From 39-52-133 sp041488395 (GTDB lineage: Bacteria > Pseudomonadota > Gammaproteobacteria > Burkholderiales > Gallionellaceae), in NCBI GenBank assembly GCA_041488395.1, contig JBGPPE010000127.1, positions 1 to 7,454 of the forward strand: a DNA stretch of 7,454 bases, given 5' to 3'. Numbering within the stretch: the stretch's first letter is position 1; each line of letters begins with the position of its first letter. A model generated the notes under the pieces. The model saw nothing but the letters and a program-made list of their open reading frames with translations, did no database searches and had not been told where the DNA came from. Position numbers and translations under genes: made by a program. This document shows positions 1 through 5,440 of this stretch, in pieces.

Positions 1-153
1 GGACTTCTTGCTGAGATAAGCCAGTATCGGGTTCCAGATCTGTGCGGTGAGCATGACCGGGCGCTGGTTGGCGACGCCAAATTTCAGGGCTTCGTCCGCC
101 TGCACTGACTGTGGCAAGCAGAGGAGCAAAAATAACAGGCCCGCGTGCTTCAT
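1..153 (-). CDS. PhnD-like periplasmic substrate-binding protein (N-terminal part)
   Basis: Only the first 51 codons are present and the gene continues past the left edge. It starts with ATG at 153-151, with AGGAG (160-164) six bases upstream. Residues 1-19 form a Sec signal peptide: a Lys-His start, a Leu-rich core and a VQA cleavage site before Asp20. The mature start reads LKFGVANQRPVMLTAQIWNP, which resembles the first beta strand and ligand loop of PhnD/SsuA-type binding proteins of phosphate, phosphonate or related ABC importers. Proteins of this family can also serve as sensor domains, so transport is not proven. It lies 189 bp downstream of the anti-sigma gene on the same strand. Whether it shares that transcript is unclear. 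Confidence 0.72.
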   Translation of the reverse strand, partial: MKHAGLLFLLLCLPQSVQADEALKFGVANQRPVMLTAQIWNPILAYLSKKS

Positions 154-342
154 TACTTACTCCTGGCATCACTATTGATGGGCAACAGAGTGCCATGTGT
201 TGATGTTACTCCTATGGCGGCGGGTGGGGAAAGCCTGTGCGCGATTACCCAATGTTTGGTCATGGGTATGTATTACTTGCCGGGGGTAATTGTGATTGCA
301 CCAACCAGCCGGGTCATTGGCTGAATGCTGCTAAATTCTTCT

Positions 343-978
343 TCACCACTTCAACAGCGTTTTTCCCAGCCACAGGCCGATAAGGCTTACTCCGATCATG
401 GGCAGGTAGTGCCATTGCATCACATGCAGGATGGAATCAGTCTGCTCGGAAAGCCTGAGCGACAGGGCGCCAATGCTGAAGGCGGCCAGCAGTGCAATGC
501 TGCCGGCCAGGTAGTGGTGCGTACTGGCAAATTTGCGCATCGAGTAAAACATCCAGGCGGCAGGCAATAGCGCAAGGAAGGCAATATAAAGCAGGCATTC
601 CACACTATGCACAGGTGGCGGCGAGGGCGGATAATCAGCCTGCCAGGAGATGACGATCAGTACAGCCAGCAGGGCGAACATCAGCACAGGCGAGAAAACC
701 ATGCGGCGTTTCTGGTGCATGTCCGGGAACACCAGCAGGGCCGCACTTAGCGCGGCAGTGGCAATAATGCCCAGCAGCAAAACGAGCTCCAGCAAATACA
801 GCGGGGAATGCAGCCTGGCCAGCAAGTCCAGGCGCAAGCCGGAGTAAAGCAGGGTCAGTGCAATATAGACCACAGCACCGCCCATCCATTGCGCGAACAG
901 TACAAATGGGTGCGGTGCCTGCCTTACCGGCCTGGCTTCCCGAGCCAGCGCCGCGATGAGTGTGTCGACGTCTTTCAT
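343..978 (-). CDS. nrsF: NrsF-type (DUF1109) membrane anti-sigma factor
   Basis: This 211-aa inner-membrane protein has about six hydrophobic helices (roughly residues 25-46, 60-83, 95-112, 127-146, 155-174 and 188-208). A short N-terminal cytoplasmic segment (MKDVDTLIAALAREARPVR) has the shape typical of DUF1109/NrsF proteins. Members hold a partner ECF sigma factor at the membrane and release it under stress. Its ATG overlaps the sigma stop codon as TAATG, the expected sigma/anti-sigma coupling. The end, GLWLGKTLLKW, matches the family's usual G-R/K-LL-RW ending. Cys128 is present in the HSVEC segment. A second cysteine that I recall in the family (in a CPEDS-like motif before the last helix) is replaced here by the LSEQTDS segment, with Ser177 at the likely position. 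The assignment is firm by family shape and neighbour; the stress signal it senses is unknown. Confidence 0.85.
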   Translation of the reverse strand: MKDVDTLIAALAREARPVRQAPHPFVLFAQWMGGAVVYIALTLLYSGLRLDLLARLHSPLYLLELVLLLGIIATAALSAALLVFPDMHQKRRMVFSPVLMFALLAVLIVISWQADYPPSPPPVHSVECLLYIAFLALLPAAWMFYSMRKFASTHHYLAGSIALLAAFSIGALSLRLSEQTDSILHVMQWHYLPMIGVSLIGLWLGKTLLKW

Positions 979-1517
979 TATCTCACCAGTTTTTCTTTCA
1001 ATATCTTGTAAGCCCGGTGCGCGGCCACTTTCACTGCGCTCTCTTTCATGCCGATTTTTTCGGCCACTTCTTTGGCGGTATACCCTTCCTGGTGCATCAT
1101 CTGCAGGATGGTTGCCTGCTTCTCGGGAAGCTGCTTGATTTCGGCACTGATAGATTCGTAGGTAAACGATGATTCGGTTACATTCTCCGGCAGAATATTT
1201 TCCACCTCGGATATTTCAACCGCATGGCGCAGGTGATCAGCGTAATGGCTGCGCAGGTAATCGAGCAGCCTGAACTGGGCAATGGCAAAGGCCCATGGCT
1301 TGTATGGTCTTTGCCCGTCATAAGTATGGCGTGCCTTGTGGATGGAGAGCAGAATCTCCTGCAGCAGATCCTCCACCTCGCTGGCACCATTGAGCCTGCG
1401 CGACAAAAATGGGCGCAGGAAGCGCGCGGTTTCCAGCAACAAGGCTGAGTAAGCCTGCTGGTCGCCTGCCAGCGCTTTGCGCATCAGGGATTCAAGTTTG
1501 CTGGGAGCGCCCGTCAC
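978..1517 (-). CDS. sigF: ECF RNA polymerase sigma factor, SigF-like
   Basis: This 179-aa ECF sigma factor directs RNA polymerase to stress promoters. Region 2 spans about residues 20-90, with the core-binding and -10-reading segment around EDLLQEILLSIHKARHTYDG and then RPYKPWAFAIAQFRLLDYLR. Region 4 spans about 120-178, with the helix-turn-helix GYTAKEVAEKIGMKESAVKV that reads the -35 element. There is no C-terminal extension. The start used is GTG at 1517-1515 with a weak GGAT site upstream. ATG at codon 12 is an alternative, although the upstream residues fit the family's normal length. The gene overlaps nrsF by one base and diverges from msrB. I infer that it drives the msrB-msrA-cytochrome-molybdoenzyme operon. 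The symbol rests on similarity to the Caulobacter SigF/NrsF pair and not on a search. Confidence 0.88.
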   Translation of the reverse strand: MTGAPSKLESLMRKALAGDQQAYSALLLETARFLRPFLSRRLNGASEVEDLLQEILLSIHKARHTYDGQRPYKPWAFAIAQFRLLDYLRSHYADHLRHAVEISEVENILPENVTESSFTYESISAEIKQLPEKQATILQMMHQEGYTAKEVAEKIGMKESAVKVAAHRAYKILKEKLVR

Positions 1518-1534
1518 TTTAAATCCAGTTCCAT
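1514..1534 (-). CDS. Possible six-codon leader ORF before the sigma gene
   Basis: ATG at 1534-1532 opens a short frame, MELDLK, whose TGA (1516-1514) overlaps the sigma gene's GTG start as GTGA. An AAAGG stretch lies upstream at a rather long distance. Such an overlap could couple translation of the weakly initiated GTG gene, but a six-codon frame arises easily by chance. Confidence 0.2.
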   Translation of the reverse strand: MELDLK

Positions 1535-1538
1535 TGAT

Positions 1539-1564
1539 GTAACCTTTTGGCGGAGTGTACCGAA
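1539..1564 (+). promoter_or_regulatory. SigF-type ECF promoter for the msrB operon
   Basis: GTAACC at 1539-1544 and CGAA at 1561-1564 are separated by exactly 16 bases. This is the -35/-10 pattern I remember for Caulobacter SigF-dependent genes. It points toward msrB and would start transcription near 1570, giving a leader of about 80 bases before the ATG at 1654. The reverse complement GGTTAC occurs at 1606-1611, but no CGAA lies 16 bases from it on the minus strand, so I see no matching promoter for the sigma gene itself. No search for other copies was possible beyond reading this window. Confidence 0.65.
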
Positions 1565-1653
1565 TTTAGTTGCAAGAACCACTGGGCCTGCTAGCGGTCT
1601 TATACGGTTACCAGGGGGCTCGATTTTTTATACTAACAGATCAGGAGAACGAA

Positions 1654-2151
1654 ATGGACAGGCGCACATTTATCCAGCTGGCAGCAGGCGGGGCCGGCGT
1701 GCTGATGATGGGGCGTGTCATCGCGGCAAGCCGGAGCATGAGCGCTGCCGAGGTCATTACACGCATTAACAGAAGCGATGCCGAATGGCTGAAATTGCTT
1801 AACGCACAACAGTATGATGTGCTGCGCAAGGAAGGCACAGAGCGCCCCTTTAGCAGCCCGCTTAACTCGGAAAAACGCAAGGGAATTTTCATCTGTGCAG
1901 GCTGCGATCTGCCGCTGTTTCCCTCCGAATTTAAATACGACAGCGGCACCGGCTGGCCAAGTTTCTATGACGCATTACCCGGCCGTCTGGAGACCAAGCA
2001 GGATTTTCAGCTCGTATTGCCGCGCACCGAGTATCACTGCGCCCGTTGTGGCGGCCACCATGGCCATGTGTTCAACGATGGCCCCAGACCGACCGGCCTG
2101 AGATATTGCAACAATGGCGTGGCGCTGAAATTTATTCCCGAGAAAAGCTGA
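1654..2151 (+). CDS. msrB: Tat-exported methionine-R-sulfoxide reductase MsrB
   Basis: This 165-aa protein reduces the R epimer of methionine sulfoxide. A frame extending upstream to a TTG at 1570 exists, but ATG 1654 has AGGAG (1643-1647) six bases before it and starts directly with a twin-arginine signal (DRRTFIQ, then a hydrophobic Ala/Gly-rich stretch to about residue 25), so it is preferred. The MsrB domain follows at about 35-162. Zinc cysteines C81/C84 (CAGC) and C129/C132 (CARC), the GWPSF motif (100-104), GGHHGHVF (133-140) and the catalytic C152 in RYCNNGVALKF are all present. The motif after the catalytic Cys is usually N-S-x-S-L or similar, so NNGVAL is a slight variant. The resolving-Cys position before GWPSF is Thr99, making this a one-Cys enzyme. 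A folded cofactor-bearing zinc protein suits Tat export to the periplasm. It is the first gene of the operon, 13 bases before msrA. Confidence 0.95.
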   Translation: MDRRTFIQLAAGGAGVLMMGRVIAASRSMSAAEVITRINRSDAEWLKLLNAQQYDVLRKEGTERPFSSPLNSEKRKGIFICAGCDLPLFPSEFKYDSGTGWPSFYDALPGRLETKQDFQLVLPRTEYHCARCGGHHGHVFNDGPRPTGLRYCNNGVALKFIPEKS

Positions 2152-2164
2152 GAAAGGAGTGGCG

Positions 2165-2857
2165 ATGAAACATATCCAACTGGGGCAGTGGCTGAAGGTG
2201 CTGCTACTGGCCATATTGATCATTCCCGTACTGCCGGCCGGTGCGGAAGGGCAGCTGGCCAGGCTGCCTGACCCGGCGCAGGACGAGGCGCTGGCGAAAA
2301 CTTCCGGCCAGCGAAGTGCCGTGTTTGCCGGTGGCTGCTTCTGGGGTGTGCAGACGGTGTTTCAGCACGTGAAGGGGGTCATCTCGGCTACCTCCGGCTA
2401 TGCCGGCGGCCCCGCCAGCGGCGCGACTTATGAACAGGTCAGCAGCGGCAGCACAGGCCATGCCGAGTCGGTCAAGGTGGTCTACAACCCGGCAAAAATC
2501 AGCTACGGCCAGCTGCTGAAAGTGTATTTTGCGGTGGCGCATAACCCCACCGAGCTGAACCGGCAGGGGCCGGATACGGGCACGCAGTATCGCTCGGAAA
2601 TTTTTGCGCTGAGCCCGTCGCAACAGAAAATTGCCGATGGCTACATTCATCAGCTTGATGCTGCGAAAATCTATCCCGACAAAATCGTCACCCGGGTATC
2701 CACGCTGCCCGCATTTTATGCGGCGGAAGAATACCATCAGGACTTCGCCCGCAAACACCCTAATCATCCGTACATCATGCGCTTTGATGAGCCCAAGGTT
2801 GAACACCTGAAGGAGCAATTCCCGCAACTGTTCAAGCCCTATGAGGAGCCAAGATGA
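2165..2857 (+). CDS. msrA: Periplasmic methionine-S-sulfoxide reductase MsrA
   Basis: This 230-aa MsrA reduces the S epimer of methionine sulfoxide. ATG 2165 has AGGAG (2155-2159) five bases upstream; an in-frame GTG at 2159 overlaps that site and is unlikely. Residues 1-27 form a Sec signal peptide (hydrophobic KVLLLAILIIPVLPAGA). The catalytic motif GGCFWG carries Cys58. GYAGG (78-82), GHAESVKVVY (99-107) with the likely catalytic Glu101, and HNPTELNRQGPDTGTQYRS (126-144) are the expected substrate-pocket segments. YAAEEYHQDF (185-194) is the usual C-terminal core. Cys58 is the only cysteine in the whole protein, so there is no C-terminal resolving pair. Its stop overlaps the next start (ATGA), indicating coupled translation with the cytochrome b gene. 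With MsrB it would cover both sulfoxide epimers in the periplasm. Confidence 0.95.
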   Translation: MKHIQLGQWLKVLLLAILIIPVLPAGAEGQLARLPDPAQDEALAKTSGQRSAVFAGGCFWGVQTVFQHVKGVISATSGYAGGPASGATYEQVSSGSTGHAESVKVVYNPAKISYGQLLKVYFAVAHNPTELNRQGPDTGTQYRSEIFALSPSQQKIADGYIHQLDAAKIYPDKIVTRVSTLPAFYAAEEYHQDFARKHPNHPYIMRFDEPKVEHLKEQFPQLFKPYEEPR

Positions 2858-3450
2858 ATCATGCCAGGGAAATTGTGCATCCGGCATGGCTGCGGCTGAC
2901 GCACTGGATCAATGTGGTGGCGACCGTGTTGCTGCTGCTGAGCGGCTGGCGCATCTATAACGCCTCGCCCATTTTCCCCTTTACCTTTCCCGATGCGATC
3001 ACGCTGGGTGGCTGGCTGGGTGGCGCCTTGCTCTGGCACTTCTTTGCCATGTACGTGCTGGTGGCCAACGGCCTGCTTTACCTGGGCCTTAACCTGCTGA
3101 GCGGCAGATTTCTGCGCAAATTTTTTCCGTTATCGATCAAGGCAATCCGGGCGGATTTGCGCGCCGCCCTCAGCTTTAAACTGCAGCATGCCGATCTGTC
3201 CGAATACAACGCGCTGCAGAAGCTGGCTTACCTGTTCATGGTGCTGGATACGATAGTGCTGGTGCTGTCCGGGCTGGCCATCTGGAAGTCCGTACAGTTC
3301 CCGCTGTTGCGCGAATTGATGGGCGGTTACGACATGGCGTGCGTGGTGCATTTTTCTGCCATGGCGGCCTTGCTGGCTGTGCTGGCGGTGCACCTGGTGA
3401 TGGTGGCAGTGGTGCCGCGTACCCTGGTATTGATGCTGCGCGGTCGTTAA
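2854..3450 (+). CDS. Di-heme cytochrome b membrane subunit (HyaC/cytochrome b561-like)
   Basis: This 198-aa integral membrane protein has four main helices (about 15-31, 52-80, 124-144 and 162-185). Candidate heme b ligands are His17 (RLTHW), His62 (WHFFAMY), His166 (VVHFSAM) and His180 (AVHLVM), the layout of the Ni-Fe hydrogenase/thiosulfate reductase cytochrome b family. Such subunits pass electrons between the quinone pool and a periplasmic partner. It overlaps msrA by four bases and lies ten bases before the molybdoenzyme gene, so its natural partner is that enzyme. The arrangement recalls the MsrP/MsrQ pair, but this protein does not look like MsrQ and I would not use that symbol. The direction of electron flow cannot be read from the sequence. 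Confidence 0.85.
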   Translation: MNHAREIVHPAWLRLTHWINVVATVLLLLSGWRIYNASPIFPFTFPDAITLGGWLGGALLWHFFAMYVLVANGLLYLGLNLLSGRFLRKFFPLSIKAIRADLRAALSFKLQHADLSEYNALQKLAYLFMVLDTIVLVLSGLAIWKSVQFPLLRELMGGYDMACVVHFSAMAALLAVLAVHLVMVAVVPRTLVLMLRGR

Positions 3451-3460
3451 GGAGAACCAG

Positions 3461-4234
3461 ATGTTCAAACCAAAAAGAATTCAGACGCTGGATCAGAATG
3501 CCGTGGTCAATGCCGCGCTGAAAGAGCTGCCCATGCCGTCGCGGCGTCTGTTCATGCAGCGCGCACTGAGCCTGGGCGGGCTGTCATTGCTGACAGGCTG
3601 TAATCTCAGCGATGAAAACTCGGTCGAGCAGGCCCTGCTCAAAGTATCCAGATTCAACGACAAGGTGCAGGCCTGGCTGTTCGATCCCGCGCATATGGCA
3701 CCGACCTATCCGGAGTCGATGATCACGCGGCCGTTTCCATTCAATGCTTTCTATGGGCGAGAAGACATCCCGGAAGTGGATGCGGACGACTTCCGTCTCG
3801 AAGTGAGCGGCCTGGTGGCTGACAAGCATGCATGGACGCTGCCTGAGTTATATCAATTGCCGCAAACCAGCCAGGTAACTCGCCTCATCTGCGTGGAAGG
3901 GTGGAGCGCGATAGGGAAGTGGGGCGGCGTGACGTTTTCAACTTTCCTCAAGCACATCGGTGCTGACCTCTCGGCCAAATACGTCGGCTTCAAATGCGAG
4001 GATGACTATTACACCAGCATCGACATGCCCACCGCCTTGCACGCGCAGACACTGCTCGCCTTTACCTATGACGGCAAGACCCTGCCGCCCGAGTATGGCT
4101 ACCCGATGAAGCTGCGCATACCAACCAAACTGGGCTACAAGAACCCCAAACACATCAACGCAATTTTTGTCACCAATACCTACCCCGGTGGTTACTGGGA
4201 AGACCAGGGCTACAACTGGTTTGGCGGTAGCTGA
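3461..4234 (+). CDS. Tat-exported sulfite-oxidase-family molybdopterin oxidoreductase
   Basis: This 257-aa protein carries the oxidoreductase molybdopterin-binding fold of sulfite oxidase and MsrP. AGGAG (3450-3454) overlaps the previous stop and precedes ATG by six bases. A twin-arginine signal (SRRLFMQ, Arg28-Arg29) leads to a hydrophobic run ending LLTGC. That is also a good lipobox with Cys47, suggesting a Tat lipoprotein. The Mo-ligand cysteine is Cys144 in RLICVEGWSAIGKWGG, and the end GGYWEDQGYNWFGG is typical of this subfamily. There is no C-terminal dimerisation domain as in true sulfite oxidases, and the protein is shorter than MsrP (about 330 aa). The substrate is unknown; methionine sulfoxide or another S/N-oxide is plausible from context. 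I recall a sulfite-oxidase-like gene in the Caulobacter SigF regulon, which fits this placement. Confidence 0.87.
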   Translation: MFKPKRIQTLDQNAVVNAALKELPMPSRRLFMQRALSLGGLSLLTGCNLSDENSVEQALLKVSRFNDKVQAWLFDPAHMAPTYPESMITRPFPFNAFYGREDIPEVDADDFRLEVSGLVADKHAWTLPELYQLPQTSQVTRLICVEGWSAIGKWGGVTFSTFLKHIGADLSAKYVGFKCEDDYYTSIDMPTALHAQTLLAFTYDGKTLPPEYGYPMKLRIPTKLGYKNPKHINAIFVTNTYPGGYWEDQGYNWFGGS

Positions 4235-4412
4235 GCGGTTCAGCCTGCTTAAGCAAGGCCTCAAATTGCTCAGCCGGCAGCGGCCGACTGAACAGATAGC
4301 CCTGGTATTTGGTGCATCCCGCATGCAGGAGAAATTGCCGTTGCTCCTCCGTCTCCACCCCTTCGGCAATGACGTCCAGGTTCAGGCCTTCCAGCGCGAC
4401 CAGCAGGATTTT
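4170..4412 (-). pseudogene. C-terminal remnant of an EAL-domain (c-di-GMP phosphodiesterase) gene
   Basis: The minus-strand frame reads LNLDVIAEGVETEEQ, then a GC-KYQGYLFSRPLP segment and EQFEALLKQ. These are the last conserved blocks of an EAL domain, including the Glu in AEGVE. Everything upstream that a working enzyme needs, including the EAL motif itself, is missing: the frame is closed by TAA at 4415-4413. Removing one base of the six-base A/T run at 4409-4414 would join it to an upstream frame starting at 4452, so a frameshift may have contributed. The conserved part ends near 4235, and the remaining codons run antisense into the molybdoenzyme's 3' end. It is probably a leftover from a deletion or insertion. 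I see no complete parent copy here. Confidence 0.75.
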
Positions 4413-4474
4413 TTACATCCTGGCGTTGTTGAACATTGGCAATTTGGGCCATATCGGTGGTATGGTGGCGTCCT

Positions 4475-4729
4475 ATGAAAGAAATTCTTCAATATCTGAA
4501 AACGCATGGCGAGCGACTCGATACCGAGATCGCTGAAGCCGTGGGTATCTCTCTCGCCAAGGTGCGCATTCAGCTGGCAGAACTGGCAGAGCAGAGAGAG
4601 ATTATGGTTTACCACTCGATCAAGTTCGAGAAGGGCAAGAAAATCGAGGGTATCCGCTGCCGCCTGGCCGGCTTTATTCCTCCGGCAGCACCGGGCAGGA
4701 AACCCAAGTCACAGTTGAAATTATCGTAA
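4475..4729 (+). CDS. Small winged-helix-like DNA-binding protein
   Basis: This 84-aa protein has an N-terminal helix-turn-helix-like arrangement: MKEILQYLKTHGE, then LDTEIAEAVGIS (turn) and LAKVRIQLAELAEQREI as a likely recognition helix (about residues 10-42). A basic segment follows (FEKGKKIEG) and the tail is Pro/Lys-rich (PPAAPGRKPKSQLK). The fold resembles small winged-helix regulators, but no ligand-binding part exists. ATG 4475 starts the conserved-looking portion. Only a poor GGTGG site precedes it, and a few upstream in-frame codons (back to 4436) look non-coding and overlap the EAL remnant. It may act with the GIY-YIG-like gene 37 bases downstream. Target and role are unknown. Confidence 0.65.
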   Translation: MKEILQYLKTHGERLDTEIAEAVGISLAKVRIQLAELAEQREIMVYHSIKFEKGKKIEGIRCRLAGFIPPAAPGRKPKSQLKLS

Positions 4730-4766
4730 TCCTGCAGCATCTCGCACATACCCGGTTGATTTAAGC

Positions 4767-5093
4767 ATGGCAAGCCGCAACCACTATCACGTCTACGTGA
4801 TCGAGCTGTCCAGGGACGTTCTCTACGAAGGCAAATTCAAAAAGTGCAACCCCGCTTACATCACCGGCAAGCCCTGTGTTTATGTCGGCATGACCGGGCT
4901 GGACCCCGACCTGCGCTTCGATAAACACAAGGCCGGCATCCAGTCCAACCGCTATGTAAAACAATACGGCTTGCGCCTGCTGCCGGAGCTCTACGAACTG
5001 TATAACCCGCTTTCCTATGATGCCGCGCGCGACCTGGAAGTGGAGCTGGCGATTGATTTTCGTGCCGGCGGCTATGGTGTCTGGCAGGCTTGA
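4767..5093 (+). CDS. GIY-YIG-like small protein
   Basis: This 108-aa protein has two short strands, HVYVIEL (8-14) and VYVGMTG (38-44), in place of the GIY and YIG motifs. A basic Arg50...His54 region and an acidic helix around Glu91/Glu93 (ARDLEVELAIDF) follow, and the end is GGYGVWQA. This order fits the GIY-YIG nuclease superfamily, whose members cut DNA using a Tyr, an Arg and a metal-binding Glu. An 18-residue insertion separates the two strands. Start ATG 4767 has no clear ribosome site, so initiation is uncertain. It stands alone, without a second DNA-binding domain, and the upstream winged-helix gene could supply one. Nuclease activity is an inference; a non-catalytic role is possible. 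Confidence 0.6.
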   Translation: MASRNHYHVYVIELSRDVLYEGKFKKCNPAYITGKPCVYVGMTGLDPDLRFDKHKAGIQSNRYVKQYGLRLLPELYELYNPLSYDAARDLEVELAIDFRAGGYGVWQA

Positions 5094-5141
5094 ATCAACC
5101 GGTGTTGAACTAGCCACTACATTCCATTGTGTAGTTGATTC
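5092..5141. repeat. Nested inverted repeat at the 3' end of the GIY-YIG-like gene
   Basis: GAATCAAC (5092-5099) is the exact reverse complement of GTTGATTC (5134-5141). Inside lies TCAAC-CGGT-GTTGA (5095-5108). ACTACA/TGTAGT (5116-5121 and 5130-5135) forms another arm with an eight-base loop. The first arm begins within the stop codon. No T-run follows, so a classic intrinsic terminator is not supported. It could be a transcript-end structure or an old element end. Confidence 0.4.
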
Positions 5142-5406
5142 GCAGCGTTAACCGGCGCTCAGCCTGTGCCGCTACGCCGGCCATGTCCTATAGTTGGCAT
5201 TCGAATGCTCGAACTCTCGCGCAGACATGGTGTCCCATTAGCAATTCTCCACTGTCACTATTAACAATTAACAGAGCAGAAAATGCGCCTGATCGGGTGC
5301 TCTCTCCGACATGCTGCAAAGGTTGGGTAGCCACGACTGGACTAGCAAAGCATTGTCCGGAAGTGGGAAAAAAATGACGGTTAACAGTGCTCCATGAATT
5401 CAGAAC
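5142..5406. other. Non-coding stretch with no convincing gene
   Basis: Between the inverted repeat and the secreted-protein gene I find no ORF with protein-like character. An 80-codon plus-strand frame (5135-5377) has no ribosome site, no recognisable motif and irregular composition. A perfect 12-bp palindrome, GCATTCGAATGC, lies at 5197-5208. CCGGCG/CGCCGG arms occur around 5155-5181. The base composition is more AT-rich than the flanks from about 5240 onward. A promoter for the downstream pair may lie here, but I cannot point to a clear -35/-10. Confidence 0.4.
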
Positions 5407-5419
5407 AAGGAGTCAAACC

Positions 5420-5437
5420 ATGTCAGGAAAGGAGTGA
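5420..5437 (+). CDS. Possible five-codon mini-ORF leading the secreted-protein gene
   Basis: ATG at 5420 is preceded by a strong AAGGAG (5407-5412) at seven bases and encodes MSGKE before TGA at 5435-5437. The AAG-GAG codons at its end are themselves the ribosome site (AGGAG, 5430-5434) for the next gene at 5441. The arrangement could act as a translational leader, or it could be a duplicated ribosome site with no peptide role. Confidence 0.35.
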   Translation: MSGKE

Positions 5438-5440
5438 ATC

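Noticed and set aside
1606..1611. GGTTAC as a minus-strand -35 for the sigma gene
   Set aside because: At 15-17 bases spacing on the minus strand there is no CGAA-like -10, so the second half of the promoter is missing.
1570..1653. Upstream extension of msrB to a TTG start
   Set aside because: It would bury the twin-arginine signal inside the protein. ATG 1654 has a strong AGGAG at six bases, and the region is better explained as the 5' leader of the SigF-type promoter.
2204..2887. Long minus-strand frame opposite msrA
   Set aside because: It is antisense to a certain gene, with Arg/His-rich composition typical of the complement of a GC-rich reading frame.
5148..5160. GTTAACC-like motif as an integron attC end
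   Set aside because: No paired R-box, no cassette structure and no integrase. The match to GTTRRRY is imperfect.
5196..5208. Possible sigma-54 promoter (TGGCA...TGC)
   Set aside because: The GG-to-GC spacing is one base short of the required ten, and the sequence is better described as a palindrome.
5135..5377. 80-codon open frame in the gap after the GIY-YIG-like gene
   Set aside because: No ribosome site, no recognisable motif, Cys/Ser/Thr-rich irregular composition, and it overlaps the inverted repeat. It is probably a chance open frame.
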